A DNA stretch of 54,366 nt. Source: Pseudomonadota bacterium (lineage in GTDB: Bacteria > Pseudomonadota > Gammaproteobacteria > Xanthomonadales > Xanthomonadaceae). The notes under the pieces are model-generated. The model was not told the DNA's origin. It saw nothing but the letters and a program-made list of their open reading frames with translations, and made no database searches. A program made the position numbers and the translations under genes. Below are positions 16,717 to 27,561 of this stretch, in pieces. Location: assembly GCA_023390905.1 (NCBI GenBank), contig JAEWBY010000078.1, positions 1 through 54,366 of the forward strand. The letters are read 5' to 3'. Numbering within the stretch: the first letter of the stretch is position 1; each line of letters opens with the position of its first letter.

Positions 16717-16996
16717 AGGCTTCCACACGCTCCTTGAGTTTCTGCCCCGGCCGGAACGTCACCACGGTCCGCGCCGAAATGGGGATCTCTTCCCCGGTCT
16801 TGGGATTGCGGCCCGGGCGCTGGTTCTTGCGCCGCAGGTCGAAGTTGCCGAACCCGGACAGCTTGACCTGCCGCCCCTGCTCCAGGGCGTCGCGCAGGAC
16901 GTCGAAGTAGGCATCGACGAATTCCTTGGCCTCGCGCTTGTTCAGCCCGACCTCGTCGAACAGCCGTTCCGCCATTTCTGCCTTGGTCAGCGCCAT
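16697..16996 (-). CDS. ihfA: Integration host factor subunit alpha
   Basis: DNA-bending nucleoid protein that pairs with IhfB and helps recombination, replication and sigma-54 transcription. The 99 aa product from the ATG at 16996 has MALTKAEMAERLFDEVGLNK, the VKLSGFGNFDLR core and the DNA-arm segment KNQRPGRNPKTGEEIPISAR. The frame is open upstream to 17065, but that extension is Gly/Cys-rich and not part of the family. It is the fourth gene of the rpmI-rplT-pheS-pheT-ihfA series, 46 nt after pheT. Confidence 0.97.
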   Translation of the reverse strand: MALTKAEMAERLFDEVGLNKREAKEFVDAYFDVLRDALEQGRQVKLSGFGNFDLRRKNQRPGRNPKTGEEIPISARTVVTFRPGQKLKERVEAYAGSGQ

Positions 16997-17042
16997 GCCC
17001 GCTCGTCCCCGATTTCCTGTTCCGCCACTACAGCCACTGCAT

Positions 17043-19427
17043 TCATCCGCGAATCCGTGCCCCATGTCCGCGTTCGATCGCGGCGATCACGTCCGCCACT
17101 GCGGCATCCACGTCGCGGTCATTCAGAGTGCGTGATTTGTCCTGCAAAATCAAGCCCATAGCAAGACTCTTTTGACCCGATTCGACCCCCTGCCCCACAT
17201 AGCGATCGAACACCTGGACCTCGCGCAGCAACGGCCCCGCCGCGTTGATGACAGTCTCGCGCAACGCCGCCCAGGTCACGGACTCGGGCACGACGAACGC
17301 GAGATCCCGGCGGACAGACGGATAGCGCGACAGTTCGGCGGCACGCGGCAACGCCCGCGCGACCAGCGGCGCCAGGTCCAGTTCGAACCCGATGACGTCC
17401 ACGTCCAGATCCAGCGTCCGCTGCAGACGGGGATGGAGCTGGCCGATCCAGCCGATCCGCACGCCGTCGCGATACACGTCGGCCGAGCGTCCGGGATGGC
17501 CGAACGGGGCCGAAGCCGGTCCGAACTCCAGGACCGCGCCCGCGGCGGCGGCAAGGCTTTCCAGATCGCCCTTGAGGTCATGGAAGTCGAGTTTGCGCAC
17601 CGGGCGCTCGCCCCACTGTTCGGCACGCGCATCGCCGCACGCGACCGCCGCGATGCGCGTGGTCTCCTTCGGCGCTTCGCCCGGTGCGCGCGCGGCAAAC
17701 ACGTTGCCGAGTTCGAACAGGCGCACGCGGCCGGCCTGGCGCGAGACGTTGCGATGCAGGGCGCCGACGAGGCCGGGCAGCAGGTGCGGGCGCATCACGG
17801 CCAGTTCGGCGCTGAGCGGATTGGCGAGCGGGACCAGGTTCTCACTGTGTTGCCAGCTCTGCAGCAACGTGGCATCGACGAAGGCGTAGTTGACGGTCTC
17901 CAGATACTCGCGCGCGGCGAGCTGGCGGCGGACCGTCGCCTCGTCGACGCGCGTTTCGCTCGGCGCGATCAGGCGCGTGGCACCCCCCGGCAACGTCACC
18001 GGAATGTTCTCGTAACCATGGATGCGCGCAAGCTCTTCGATGAGATCTTCCTCGATCGCGATGTCGAAACGGCGCGAGGGCGGGGTCACCTGCCAGCCGT
18101 CCGCGCCGGATTCGACCTGCATGCCGAGCGCGCGTAGGATGCGTTCGATTTCGCCATCCTCGATGCGCACGCCGAGCACGCGCGCGATGCGATCACGGCG
18201 CAGCCGAATGGACGCCGCAGCGGCGAGCGATTGCGGCAAGTCCACCACCACCGTCGGGCCCGCGATGCCGCCGGCCACATCGAGGATCAAGCGGGTCGCG
18301 TATTCCACCGCCACCCGCGGCAGTTCCGGATCCACGCCACGCTCGAAACGGTGACCGGCGTCGGTGTGCAGGCCGAGCTTGCGGCTGCGCCCGATGATCG
18401 CCGACGGAATCCAGTGCGCGGCTTCGAGGAATACATTGCGCGTGGCGTCGGTTACCCGGGTGTCGTAGCCGCCCATGATGCCGCCGAGTGCAACCGCGCG
18501 CTCGCCGTCCTGATCGGACACGACGAGGAAATCCTCATCCAGCTCGGCAGTGCGGCCATCCAGCAGCGTGATCGATTCCTGCTTGCGCGCGGCGCGCACG
18601 ACGATGCCGCCGCGCAAGGTGTCCTTGTCGAAGGCATGCATCGGCTGGCCCAGTTCCAGCATCACGTACTGGGTGACATCGACGAGGAAACTGATCGGTC
18701 GGACGCCGGAACGACGCAGGCGCTCGGCCATCCAGACAGGCGTGGCGGCATTGGCATCGACATGCTCGATCACCCGGCCCGCGAAGCGCGGCACGCGCTC
18801 GTCCGCCCGCAGTTCCACCGGCAGCGTCGCCGTGCTCTGCGCGGGCACGGCTTCGGCGCGCAGCTCGCCGACTTCGCTGTTCAACGCAGCGGCGACGTCA
18901 TAGGCGATGCCACGCACGCTGAAGCAGTCGGCGCGGTTCGGCGTGAGCTTGATCTCGATGCTCGCATCGGGAAGCCCGAGATAGTCGGCAAGGGGCGTGC
19001 CGATCGGCGCATCGGCCGGCAGTTCCAGCAGACCGGACGCATCCGCATCGATGCCCAGTTCCCTGGCCGAACACAGCATGCCGTTGGATTCCACGCCGCG
19101 CAGCCTGGCCGCCTTGATGTCGATGCCGTTGACGTGCGATCCCACGGTGGCCAGCGGCGCCACCAGACCCGCACGCGCATTCGGTGCACCGCAGACGATT
19201 TGCAGCAGTGCGCCCTGCCCGGCATCGACCTGGCAGATTTGCAGGCGATCGGCTTCCGGATGGCGGTTGCATTCCAGGATGCGCGCCACCACGACACCGC
19301 TCAGACCTTCGCCTAGCGCGGTGACCTCTTCGACTTCCAGACCGATCGCAGTCAGCGTCGCGGCAAGTTCATCGCGGCTGGCCTGGGTGGGAACGTGGCT
19401 GCGCAACCAGTTTTCGCTGAATTTCAT
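17043..19427 (-). CDS. pheT: Phenylalanine-tRNA ligase beta subunit
   Basis: Beta chain of the alpha2-beta2 PheRS that charges tRNA-Phe. The 794 aa product starts MKFSENWLRSHVP. Next is the EMAP/tRNA-binding OB domain (about 40-150, with CNRHPEADRLQICQVD and VVCGAPNAR-like segments). B3/B4 editing, B5, catalytic-like and C-terminal anticodon-binding domains follow; the last ends around SLAMGLILQDKSRTL. The length matches the family. An extension to 19505 is rejected because it falls in a repeat-like intergenic spacer. pheS lies 108 nt upstream. Confidence 0.97.
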   Translation of the reverse strand: MKFSENWLRSHVPTQASRDELAATLTAIGLEVEEVTALGEGLSGVVVARILECNRHPEADRLQICQVDAGQGALLQIVCGAPNARAGLVAPLATVGSHVNGIDIKAARLRGVESNGMLCSARELGIDADASGLLELPADAPIGTPLADYLGLPDASIEIKLTPNRADCFSVRGIAYDVAAALNSEVGELRAEAVPAQSTATLPVELRADERVPRFAGRVIEHVDANAATPVWMAERLRRSGVRPISFLVDVTQYVMLELGQPMHAFDKDTLRGGIVVRAARKQESITLLDGRTAELDEDFLVVSDQDGERAVALGGIMGGYDTRVTDATRNVFLEAAHWIPSAIIGRSRKLGLHTDAGHRFERGVDPELPRVAVEYATRLILDVAGGIAGPTVVVDLPQSLAAAASIRLRRDRIARVLGVRIEDGEIERILRALGMQVESGADGWQVTPPSRRFDIAIEEDLIEELARIHGYENIPVTLPGGATRLIAPSETRVDEATVRRQLAAREYLETVNYAFVDATLLQSWQHSENLVPLANPLSAELAVMRPHLLPGLVGALHRNVSRQAGRVRLFELGNVFAARAPGEAPKETTRIAAVACGDARAEQWGERPVRKLDFHDLKGDLESLAAAAGAVLEFGPASAPFGHPGRSADVYRDGVRIGWIGQLHPRLQRTLDLDVDVIGFELDLAPLVARALPRAAELSRYPSVRRDLAFVVPESVTWAALRETVINAAGPLLREVQVFDRYVGQGVESGQKSLAMGLILQDKSRTLNDRDVDAAVADVIAAIERGHGARIRG

Positions 19428-19535
19428 AAGGTGGAGATTCGGAATTCGAGAGTGGAGATTCGGACAAGCGCGGCGGCCGGGGCAGTGCGGTCTGGATTTG
19501 AGCAATCCCGACCCACCAGTCCCGAATCTCCGCTG

Positions 19536-20531
19536 TCAGGCAAACTGACGGAGGAATCGCACGTCGTTCTCGAAGAACGCGCGCAGATCGTTCACCCCAT
19601 AGCGCAGCATGGCGAAACGCTCGACGCCCATGCCGAAGGCGAAGCCGGTGTAGCGCTCGGGATCGATGCCGCAGTTGCGCAGCACGTTCGGATGCACCAT
19701 GCCGCAGCCCAGCACTTCCAGCCAGCGCGTGCTGCCGTCCGGCTGCTGCCACGCGATGTCGACCTCGGCGCCGGGTTCGACGAACGGGAAATAGCTGGGC
19801 CGGAAACGCATCTCGAAATCGCGCTCGAAGAACGCGCGCACGAATTCGGCCAGCGTGCCCTTCAGATCCGCGAACGTGGAGTGCTCGTCGACGAGCAGGC
19901 CTTCGACCTGATGGAACATCGGCGAGTGCGTCTGATCGCTGTCGCTGCGATAGACCTTGCCCGCCGCGATCATGCGCAGCGGCGGCGGGTGCTGGCCCAT
20001 GTAACGCACCTGCACGCCCGAGGTATGCGTGCGCAGCAGGCGGCCATCGCCGAAATAGAACGTGTCGTGCATCGCGCGCGCCGGATGGTGCGGCGGGAAG
20101 TTCAGCGCTTCGAAGTTGTGCCAGTCGTCCTCGATCTCCGGGCCATCGGCCAGCTCGTAACCCAATCGACAGAAGATGTCGGCGATGCGTTCGAGCGTAC
20201 GGGTGATCGGATGCAACCCACCGCGCGTGCCGTTCCGGCCCGGCAGCGTCACATCGATGCTCTCGCTGGCGAGTCGTGCGTCCAGCGCCGCTTCCTCCAG
20301 CAACGCCTTGCGCGCCGCCAGTGCTTCGCCGATGGCATCGCGCGCGCGATTGATGGCCTCGCCCGCGCTCTTGCGCTGGTCCGCAGGCAATGCGCCCAAC
20401 TGCTTCAACTGAGCCGTGATGCTGCCGCTCTTGCCGAGCAGGCTCACCCGCAGTTGCTCGACCGCATCGGCCGTGCTTGCGGCCGCGATGTCCGCCAATG
20501 CCTGTCGCGACAGGGTTTCGATTTCGCTCAT
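19536..20531 (-). CDS. pheS: Phenylalanine-tRNA ligase alpha subunit
   Basis: Catalytic alpha chain of PheRS. The 331 aa product from the ATG at 20531 (MSEIETLSRQALADI) has an N-terminal coiled coil (about 1-85). Class II motifs follow: HPITRTLERIADIFCRLGYE, PARAMHDTFYF, RTHTSGVQVRYM, FHQVEGLLVDE, and the C-terminal LGCGMVHPNVL and FAFGMGVERFAMLRYG. Residues for Phe specificity lie in the last block. The 108-nt spacer to pheT contains two copies of GTGGAGATTCGG and no obvious promoter. Confidence 0.97.
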   Translation of the reverse strand: MSEIETLSRQALADIAAASTADAVEQLRVSLLGKSGSITAQLKQLGALPADQRKSAGEAINRARDAIGEALAARKALLEEAALDARLASESIDVTLPGRNGTRGGLHPITRTLERIADIFCRLGYELADGPEIEDDWHNFEALNFPPHHPARAMHDTFYFGDGRLLRTHTSGVQVRYMGQHPPPLRMIAAGKVYRSDSDQTHSPMFHQVEGLLVDEHSTFADLKGTLAEFVRAFFERDFEMRFRPSYFPFVEPGAEVDIAWQQPDGSTRWLEVLGCGMVHPNVLRNCGIDPERYTGFAFGMGVERFAMLRYGVNDLRAFFENDVRFLRQFA

Positions 20532-20574
20532 GAGTTCGTATCGCTTGCCTGGGAACCGGACCGCAACCACGCTC

Positions 20575-20613
20575 CGGAAAAAACAATGGGGAAGGACTTG
20601 CGCCCTTCCCCAC
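20575..20613 (-). terminator. Terminator/attenuator between rplT and pheS
   Basis: On the minus strand GTGGGGAAGG pairs with CCTTCCCCAT and is followed, after a short gap, by TTTTTT. It would limit read-through from rpmI-rplT into pheST. No Phe-rich leader peptide was found, so classical pheST attenuation is not supported. Confidence 0.75.
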
Positions 20614-20661
20614 GTGTCTGGCGATGAACCGCCGCTACTGCTTTACGTTGGAGAGACGGCC

Positions 20662-21021
20662 TCAGGCCGCCAGAGCGCCTTTCGCCTTTTCGGCCAGCGC
20701 CGCAAAACCGGTCGCGTCATGCACGGCGATATCCGCCAGCACCTTGCGATCCAGGGTAATGCCGGCCTTCTGCAGACCGTTCATGAAGCGGCTGTAGCTC
20801 AGGCCGTTGATGCGGGCCGCCGCGTTGATGCGGGTGATCCACAGCGAGCGGAAGTTGCGCTTCTTCTGCTTGCGGCCGATGTACGCATACTGCTGCGCCT
20901 TGATGACCGCCTGCTTGGCGACTCGGAACACCTTGCGACGGGCGTTGTAGTAGCCCTTGGCGAGGTGGAGGACTTTCTTGTGACGGCGGCGCGCCATCAC
21001 GCCACGCTTGACTCGTGCCAT
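20662..21021 (-). CDS. rplT: 50S ribosomal protein L20
   Basis: Basic 119 aa ribosomal protein that binds 23S rRNA early in large-subunit assembly. It matches the L20 pattern: MARVKRGVMARRRHKKVLH, KGYYNARRKVFRVAKQAV and GLSYSRFMNGLQKAGI. It lies 11 nt downstream of rpmI. In enterobacteria L20 represses its own operon by binding the rpmI leader. A long leader is also present here, but whether the same structure exists was not determined. Confidence 0.98.
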   Translation of the reverse strand: MARVKRGVMARRRHKKVLHLAKGYYNARRKVFRVAKQAVIKAQQYAYIGRKQKKRNFRSLWITRINAAARINGLSYSRFMNGLQKAGITLDRKVLADIAVHDATGFAALAEKAKGALAA

Positions 21022-21032
21022 GGTTCAGATCC

Positions 21033-21230
21033 TCAGAGGTAGGGAAGCATGCGGTCCAGGCGGCTGCTGTCCTCGGCGCGCACGATGTTCGTGCCACGGA
21101 GGTTGCGCTTACGCTTGGTCGCCTTCTTGGTGAGGATGTGGCTGCGGTTGGCGTGGCCAGCCTTGTACTTGCCGGACGCGGTCTTGCGGAAACGCTTGGC
21201 CGCCGCCCGGTGGGTCTTGATCTTGGGCAT
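21033..21230 (-). CDS. rpmI: 50S ribosomal protein L35
   Basis: 65 aa, highly basic, starting MPKIKTHRAAAKRFRKTASG with the L35 signature and ending in SRLDRMLPYL. First gene of a transcript driven from its own promoter at about 21385-21413, rather than simple read-through from infC. Confidence 0.98.
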   Translation of the reverse strand: MPKIKTHRAAAKRFRKTASGKYKAGHANRSHILTKKATKRKRNLRGTNIVRAEDSSRLDRMLPYL

Positions 21231-21384
21231 TGCTATGTCCTTGATGGGTTTATGTCACTGATCTGGGCGGTGGCTGGGCCACTCTTTCCGTCCTGCCCCA
21301 GTCGGCTTGTAAGTCTTTGATTCCAGGAGAATCAAGACAGGTTCCGTGGTACTGCTGCTGCATCCCGGGCGAACCGGGCCGCAC

Positions 21385-21413
21385 ATTATGCCGGGAGTTG
21401 GATTCCCTTGCAA
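21385..21413 (-). promoter_or_regulatory. Sigma-70-type promoter for the rpmI-rplT(-pheST-ihfA) operon
   Basis: On the minus strand TTGCAA (21408-21413) and CATAAT (21385-21390) are separated by exactly 17 nt. The predicted start near 21378 would leave a leader of about 148 nt before rpmI. The leader contains a CTTGATTC/GAATCAAAG hairpin, a candidate site for L20 autoregulation. The infC-rpmI gap of 387 nt (21231-21617) otherwise has no gene; it also holds the infC terminator. Confidence 0.7.
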
Positions 21414-21538
21414 ATCATGGGGTTCGTCGCGGCCATCGGGCGCGCTCCAGGCAAGATCCGCGCATGGCTACGGTGCGCGATGCCGTTGTCCCATTCGTCG
21501 CCCGCCGCGACCGAAGCTACACCTGAATGGCGGTACGA

Positions 21539-21565
21539 GAAAAGGCGCCCTGCGGCGCCCTTCCT
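21539..21565 (-). terminator. Terminator downstream of infC
   Basis: Minus-strand GGCGCC-GCAG-GGCGCC hairpin followed by TTTTC, about 55 nt after the infC stop. It separates thrS-infC from rpmI-rplT. Confidence 0.75.
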
Positions 21566-21617
21566 GTCTTCAAGCACTGCCTGCAGGCGGGCAGCAGGGT
21601 GTCGTCGCGCCGAAGCC

Positions 21618-22142
21618 TTACTTCTTCTTCGGCGCGATCATCATCACCATCTGGCGCCCTTCCAGGCGCGGGCGGGATTCGATGACGATCTCGTCGCCCA
21701 GTTCCTTCTCGATGCGCTCGGCCATCTGGCGACCCAGTTCCTGGTGGCTCATCTCGCGTCCACGGAAACGGATGTTGACCTTGACCTTGTCGCCTTCCTC
21801 GAGGAAACGACGGATGTTGCGCATCTTGATCTGGTAGTCACCCTCATCGGTGACCGGGCGGAACTTGAGTTCCTTGATTTCGACCTGCTTCTGCTTCTTC
21901 TTGGCCTCGTTGGCCTTCTTCTGCAGTTCGAACTTGAACTTGCCGAAATCCATGATCTTGCAGACCGGCGGTTCGGCGTTGGGCTGGATTTCAACGAGAT
22001 CCAGACCTTCGTCTTCGGCCATGGACAAGGCTTCGTCGCGCGAAAGCACGCCGATCATCTCGCCATCGGATCCAATCACGCGCACACGCGGCACGCGGAT
22101 TTCATGGTTCTTGCGGTTTTGCTTGTTGTCGGGGGTACTGAT
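21618..22142 (-). CDS. infC: Translation initiation factor IF-3, AUC start
   Basis: Prevents 30S/50S association and proofreads the start codon. The product contains NRKNHEIRVPRVRVIGSDGEM, VGVLSRDEAL-like and LDLVEIQPNAEPPVCKIMDFGK segments, then the C-domain ending MMIAPKKK. The only start well placed for the family is an ATC at 22142, seven to eight nt after CCGGAG. It gives 174 aa beginning (fM)STPDNKQNRKN. No ATG or GTG fits; the next upstream is past the ribosome-binding site. A non-canonical AUU/AUC start is the known autoregulatory device of infC, since IF-3 discriminates against it. Confidence 0.95.
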   Translation of the reverse strand: MSTPDNKQNRKNHEIRVPRVRVIGSDGEMIGVLSRDEALSMAEDEGLDLVEIQPNAEPPVCKIMDFGKFKFELQKKANEAKKKQKQVEIKELKFRPVTDEGDYQIKMRNIRRFLEEGDKVKVNIRFRGREMSHQELGRQMAERIEKELGDEIVIESRPRLEGRQMVMMIAPKKK

Positions 22143-22192
22143 GTTGCAGTCTCCGGAGGGAATCGTGCCGGCCCCCACGGGGCCGGATCGGG

Positions 22193-24091
22193 TCAGGCGC
22201 CTTCGCTGCGCAGGCGGTCGGCGAAGGCGGCCACGGACATCGTGCCCAGATCTTCCCCGGAACGCGTGCGCACGGCAACCGCGCCACTTTCCTTCTCGCG
22301 ATCGCCGACCACGAGCAGGTAGGGCACGCGCTGGAGCGTGTGCTCGCGGATCTTAAAGCCGATTTTCTCGTTCCGCAAATCGGCCACAACCCGGAAGCCT
22401 TGATTTGCAAGGGTTTTCCGGACTTCGTCCACATAATCGGCCTGTGCGTCCGTAATATTCATTACGACCGCCTGCTGCGGCGCCAGCCAGGCCGGGAAGG
22501 AGCCTGCGTGGTGTTCGATGAGGATGCCGATGAAGCGTTCCATCGAGCCCACGATGGCGCGGTGCAGCATGACCGGGTGGCGGCGCTGGCTGTGCTCGTC
22601 CACGTACTCGGCGCCCAGGCGGCCGGGCATCATGAAATCGACCTGCATCGTGCCGAGCTGCCAGGTGCGGCCAATCGCATCCTTGAGGTGGTATTCAATC
22701 TTGGGCCCGTAGAACGCGCCCTCGCCCGGCAGTTCCTGCCATTGGACGCCGGCCGCGCGCAGCGCCGAACGCAGTGCGTCCTCCGCCTTGTCCCACGTGG
22801 CGTCGTCGCCCAGCCGCGAATCCGGGCGCAGTGCAATCTTGATCTGGATTTCGTTGAAACCGAAATCGCCGTAGACCTTCAGGGCCTGCTCGTGGAACGC
22901 GCGCACTTCGGACTCGATCTGGTCTTCGGTGCAGAAGATGTGGCCGTCGTCCTGCGTGAAGCCACGCACGCGCAGGATGCCGTGCAGCGCGCCCGAGGGT
23001 TCGTTGCGGTGGCAGGCGCCGAACTCGCCATAGCGGATCGGCAGATCGCGATAGCTGTGCAGGCCCTGGTTGAACACCTGCACATGGCCCGGGCAATTCA
23101 TCGGCTTCAGCGCATAGGTCCGCTTTTCCGACTCGGTGAAGAACATGTTGTCCTGGTAGTTGTCCCAGTGCCCGGACTTCTGCCACAGCGATACATCGAG
23201 GATCTGCGGGCAACGCACTTCGCCGTAGCCGGTGTCGCGATAGACGCGGCGCATGTACTGCTCGACGACCTGCCAGATCGACCAGCCCTTCGGATGCCAG
23301 AACACCAGGCCCGGACCTTCTTCCTGCAGGTGGAACAGGTCCTGCACCTTCGCGATCTTGCGATGGTCGCGCTTCTCGGCTTCTTCCATGCGCGTGATGT
23401 AGGCCTCGAGCTGCTTCTTGTCCGCCCAGGCCGTGCCGTAGATGCGCTGCAACTGCTCGTTCTTCGCGTCGCCGCGCCAGTAGGCGCCGGAAATGCGCGT
23501 GAGCTTGAAGGCCTTCAGGAAACGCGTGTTCGGCACGTGCGGGCCGCGGCACATGTCCACGTATTCCTGGTGATAGTAGAGGCCCATCGCCTTTTCGTCC
23601 GGCATGTCCTCGATCAGGCGCAGCTTGTAGTCCTCCCCGCGCGCCTTGAACACCTGGATGACGTCATCACGCGGCGTCATCTTCTTGATGACGTCGTAGT
23701 CCTGCGCGATCAGTTCGTGCATGCGCTGCTCGATGGCGGCCATGTCTTCCGGCGTGAACGGGCGTTCGCTGTAGATGTCGTAGTAGAAACCTTCGGCGAT
23801 GACCGGGCCGATCACCATCTTCACGTCCGGATACAACTGCTTGACCGCGTGGCCGACCAGGTGCGCGCAGGAGTGGCGGATGATCTCCACGCCCTCTTCG
23901 TCCTTGGGCGTGATGATGCGCAGGCTGGCATCGTGATCGATGACATCGCTGGCATCGACCAGTCGCCCGTTGACGGCGCCGGCGAGGGTCGCCTTGGCAA
24001 GGCCCGCACCAATGGACTGGGCCACTTCCATGACGGAAACGGGTTGTTCGAACTGGCGGCTGCTGCCGTCGGGGAGCGTGATCGTGATCAT
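22193..24091 (-). CDS. thrS: Threonine-tRNA ligase
   Basis: Class II synthetase charging tRNA-Thr, 632 aa. An N-terminal TGS domain (MITITLPDGSSRQFE) is followed by the editing domain with the zinc-like HxxxH of CAHLVGHAVKQLYPD. The catalytic core has MNCPGHVQVF, ACHRNEPSGALHGILRVRGF (motif 2) and MLHRAIVGSMERFIGILIEHH (motif 3). The C-terminal anticodon-binding domain is complete. It starts at an ATG 50 nt upstream of infC, and the two are expected to be cotranscribed as in E. coli. A tRNA-Val gene and its terminator lie upstream on the same strand. Confidence 0.98.
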   Translation of the reverse strand: MITITLPDGSSRQFEQPVSVMEVAQSIGAGLAKATLAGAVNGRLVDASDVIDHDASLRIITPKDEEGVEIIRHSCAHLVGHAVKQLYPDVKMVIGPVIAEGFYYDIYSERPFTPEDMAAIEQRMHELIAQDYDVIKKMTPRDDVIQVFKARGEDYKLRLIEDMPDEKAMGLYYHQEYVDMCRGPHVPNTRFLKAFKLTRISGAYWRGDAKNEQLQRIYGTAWADKKQLEAYITRMEEAEKRDHRKIAKVQDLFHLQEEGPGLVFWHPKGWSIWQVVEQYMRRVYRDTGYGEVRCPQILDVSLWQKSGHWDNYQDNMFFTESEKRTYALKPMNCPGHVQVFNQGLHSYRDLPIRYGEFGACHRNEPSGALHGILRVRGFTQDDGHIFCTEDQIESEVRAFHEQALKVYGDFGFNEIQIKIALRPDSRLGDDATWDKAEDALRSALRAAGVQWQELPGEGAFYGPKIEYHLKDAIGRTWQLGTMQVDFMMPGRLGAEYVDEHSQRRHPVMLHRAIVGSMERFIGILIEHHAGSFPAWLAPQQAVVMNITDAQADYVDEVRKTLANQGFRVVADLRNEKIGFKIREHTLQRVPYLLVVGDREKESGAVAVRTRSGEDLGTMSVAAFADRLRSEGA

Positions 24092-24184
24092 GGGAACGCC
24101 GAGTGGGATGCGAGAGGGGGATTGGCGAAGCGGAAATCCGGACCGACGCCGGGCCGATGCTCAATCCGCTTGCGTAACGGGCAA

Positions 24185-24208
24185 CAAAAAAGCGCCACGA
24201 GGGCGCCT
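24185..24208 (-). terminator. Terminator downstream of tRNA-Val
   Basis: Minus-strand GGCGCCCTCGTGGCGC hairpin followed by TTTTTT. It separates the tRNA-Val transcript from thrS. Confidence 0.85.
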
Positions 24209-24357
24209 GCTGCGATCAGTGCCTCGAGCTTGCCGGAATGTCAGGCGATGGTAGTGCTCATGTCGCACGCTCGGCCGGCGTTGCCGCGGGCCACCTCGTG
24301 ATATCGGATGGCACAAAGGGGAAACGCTCCGGAGCCCGGAAGCCACGCCGTGAAGCG

Positions 24358-24432
24358 TGGTGGGCGGTACAGGGTTCGAACCTGTGACCCCTACCATGTC
24401 AAGGTAGTGCTCTACCGCTGAGCTAACCGCCC
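24358..24432 (-). tRNA. tRNA-Val (anticodon GAC)
   Basis: A 75-nt cloverleaf with acceptor GGGCGGT/ACCGCCC and encoded CCA. The anticodon stem CTACC/GGTAG encloses TTGACAT with GAC. The T arm contains GGTTCGAACC. Confidence 0.96.
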
Positions 24433-24581
24433 GGTCTGCCCTTTGCAGGGGCGCGAATTCTAGCTTGGTTTCGGGTTCGGGAACAAGGGGCCGGGGCTGG
24501 CTCGGTAGCCGGAAGTCAGTAACGAACCTATCGGCTATCCCGAATCCCGCTGCTTCCCGGCTTCCCGGCTTCCCGCTTCCC

Positions 24582-26597
<2,016 letters not shown>

Positions 26598-26742
26598 GGG
26601 CGGTGTTCCGGGTGCGATCCCGGAGTATATCGCGGCGACGGATGACAGCCGCGTGTGGAAAATCCCTACGCGTTTGCTTGCAGGTTTCCGATGCAACCGG
26701 CATCACGGACTCCGCACTCTGAAACCTGGACCAGGGGGGACC

Positions 26743-27294
26743 ATGCACGAACGCCACGCCACGACACCTCGCAATTCGCCCGGCTTCACGCTGCTGGAGC
26801 TCATGGTGACGCTGATGATCGCCGTCATCTGCCTGTCGCTGGGCGTGCCGTCATACCAGTACGTGATGCGCAAGCAGCGGACCGACACCGCGCTGCATCT
26901 TTTGACATCGTTCTTCGCCTCGGCCCGCGCCACGGCGATCGCCCATCGACGCATCACCGGGGTATGCCCCACCGACGGTATCGAGCCGGTCTGTACACCG
27001 GGCGGAGACTGGTCGCACGGCTGGCTGATGTTCATGGACGCCGACGGCAACCGGCAGCCGGATGCACCCGAGGATGTGTTGCGCATCGAAAACGTGCCGC
27101 TCCACGGTTCGCTGCGCATGCTGTCCTCTTCGGGCCGGCCCCAGATCCGTTACCTGCCCGATGGACGCAGCGCCGGCACGAACCTGACGGTCCGAGTCTG
27201 CACCGAAGAACTGTTGCTGGGGGAAGTCATCGTCAGCAACACCGGCCGTTCCCGGGTGACGCACCCGGACGGCAGCGGGCTCTGCACGGACTGA
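26743..27294 (+). CDS. GspH/FimT family pseudopilin (183 aa)
   Basis: Minor pseudopilin of type IV pili or type II secretion. The class III leader ends at SPG with FTLLELMVTLMIAVICLSLG as the N-terminal helix. It keeps the Glu at +5 that PilD-processed pilins need, and the usual SFFASARATAIAHRRI helix follows. The rest is a Cys-containing beta domain (FMDADGNRQPDAPEDVLRIE is typical of GspH/FimT). It lies between uvrB and tRNA-Asn, separated by the island from the main minor-pilin operon at 32.3-39.1 kb. In related genomes these loci are adjacent, as I recall, so the island would have split them. Confidence 0.93.
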   Translation: MHERHATTPRNSPGFTLLELMVTLMIAVICLSLGVPSYQYVMRKQRTDTALHLLTSFFASARATAIAHRRITGVCPTDGIEPVCTPGGDWSHGWLMFMDADGNRQPDAPEDVLRIENVPLHGSLRMLSSSGRPQIRYLPDGRSAGTNLTVRVCTEELLLGEVIVSNTGRSRVTHPDGSGLCTD

Positions 27295-27343
27295 ATCCGG
27301 AGGCTTGCCCGTCTCCGGAGCCCTGCGTACAATAGCGGACCCC

Positions 27344-27420
27344 GCCCGAATAGCTCAGCCGGTTAGAGCACTTGACTGTTAATCAGGGGGTCGTTGGTTC
27401 GAGTCCAACTTCGGGCGCCA
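27344..27420 (+). tRNA. tRNA-Asn (anticodon GTT), attachment site of the island
   Basis: A 77-nt cloverleaf with acceptor GCCCGAA/TTCGGGC and encoded CCA. The anticodon stem CTTGA/TCAGG encloses the GTT anticodon. The last 16 nt recur at 31987-32002, so the 3' half of this gene is the integration target, which the island restored on insertion. Confidence 0.97.
27405..27420 (+). repeat. attL: 16-bp direct repeat within tRNA-Asn
   Basis: CCAACTTCGGGCGCCA, the T-stem and acceptor end of tRNA-Asn. An exact copy is at 31987-32002. Confidence 0.85.
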
Positions 27421-27437
27421 AGAAATTCATGCACTTA

Positions 27438-27462
27438 GGCCGCGCATAGTCGCGGCCTTCGT
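27438..27462 (+). terminator. Hairpin downstream of tRNA-Asn, inside the island
   Basis: GGCCGCG / CGCGGCC stem with a six-base loop, followed by TTCGTCGTTT. It may replace the displaced native terminator for the tRNA. The rest of 27421-27561 holds no gene. Confidence 0.6.
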
Positions 27463-27561
27463 CGTTTCTGGCCTAGGCCAAACACGAACTAACAACGGAA
27501 GCGCGTGCTAGCGAATTCCTAGCAACTCGATCACACCTTATAGGAAGTGTGGTTCGCGGCC

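Noticed and set aside
19431..19463. Two copies of GTGGAGATTCGG between pheS and pheT
   Set aside because: Only two copies, no further units or inverted arrangement; not enough for an iteron or operator call.
20532..20661. Phe-rich leader peptide for pheST attenuation
   Set aside because: No short reading frame with clustered Phe codons before the hairpin; only an ordinary terminator-like stem is present.
22340..24301. Open plus-strand frame of 653 codons over thrS
   Set aside because: Exact antisense of thrS with no ribosome-binding site or family pattern.
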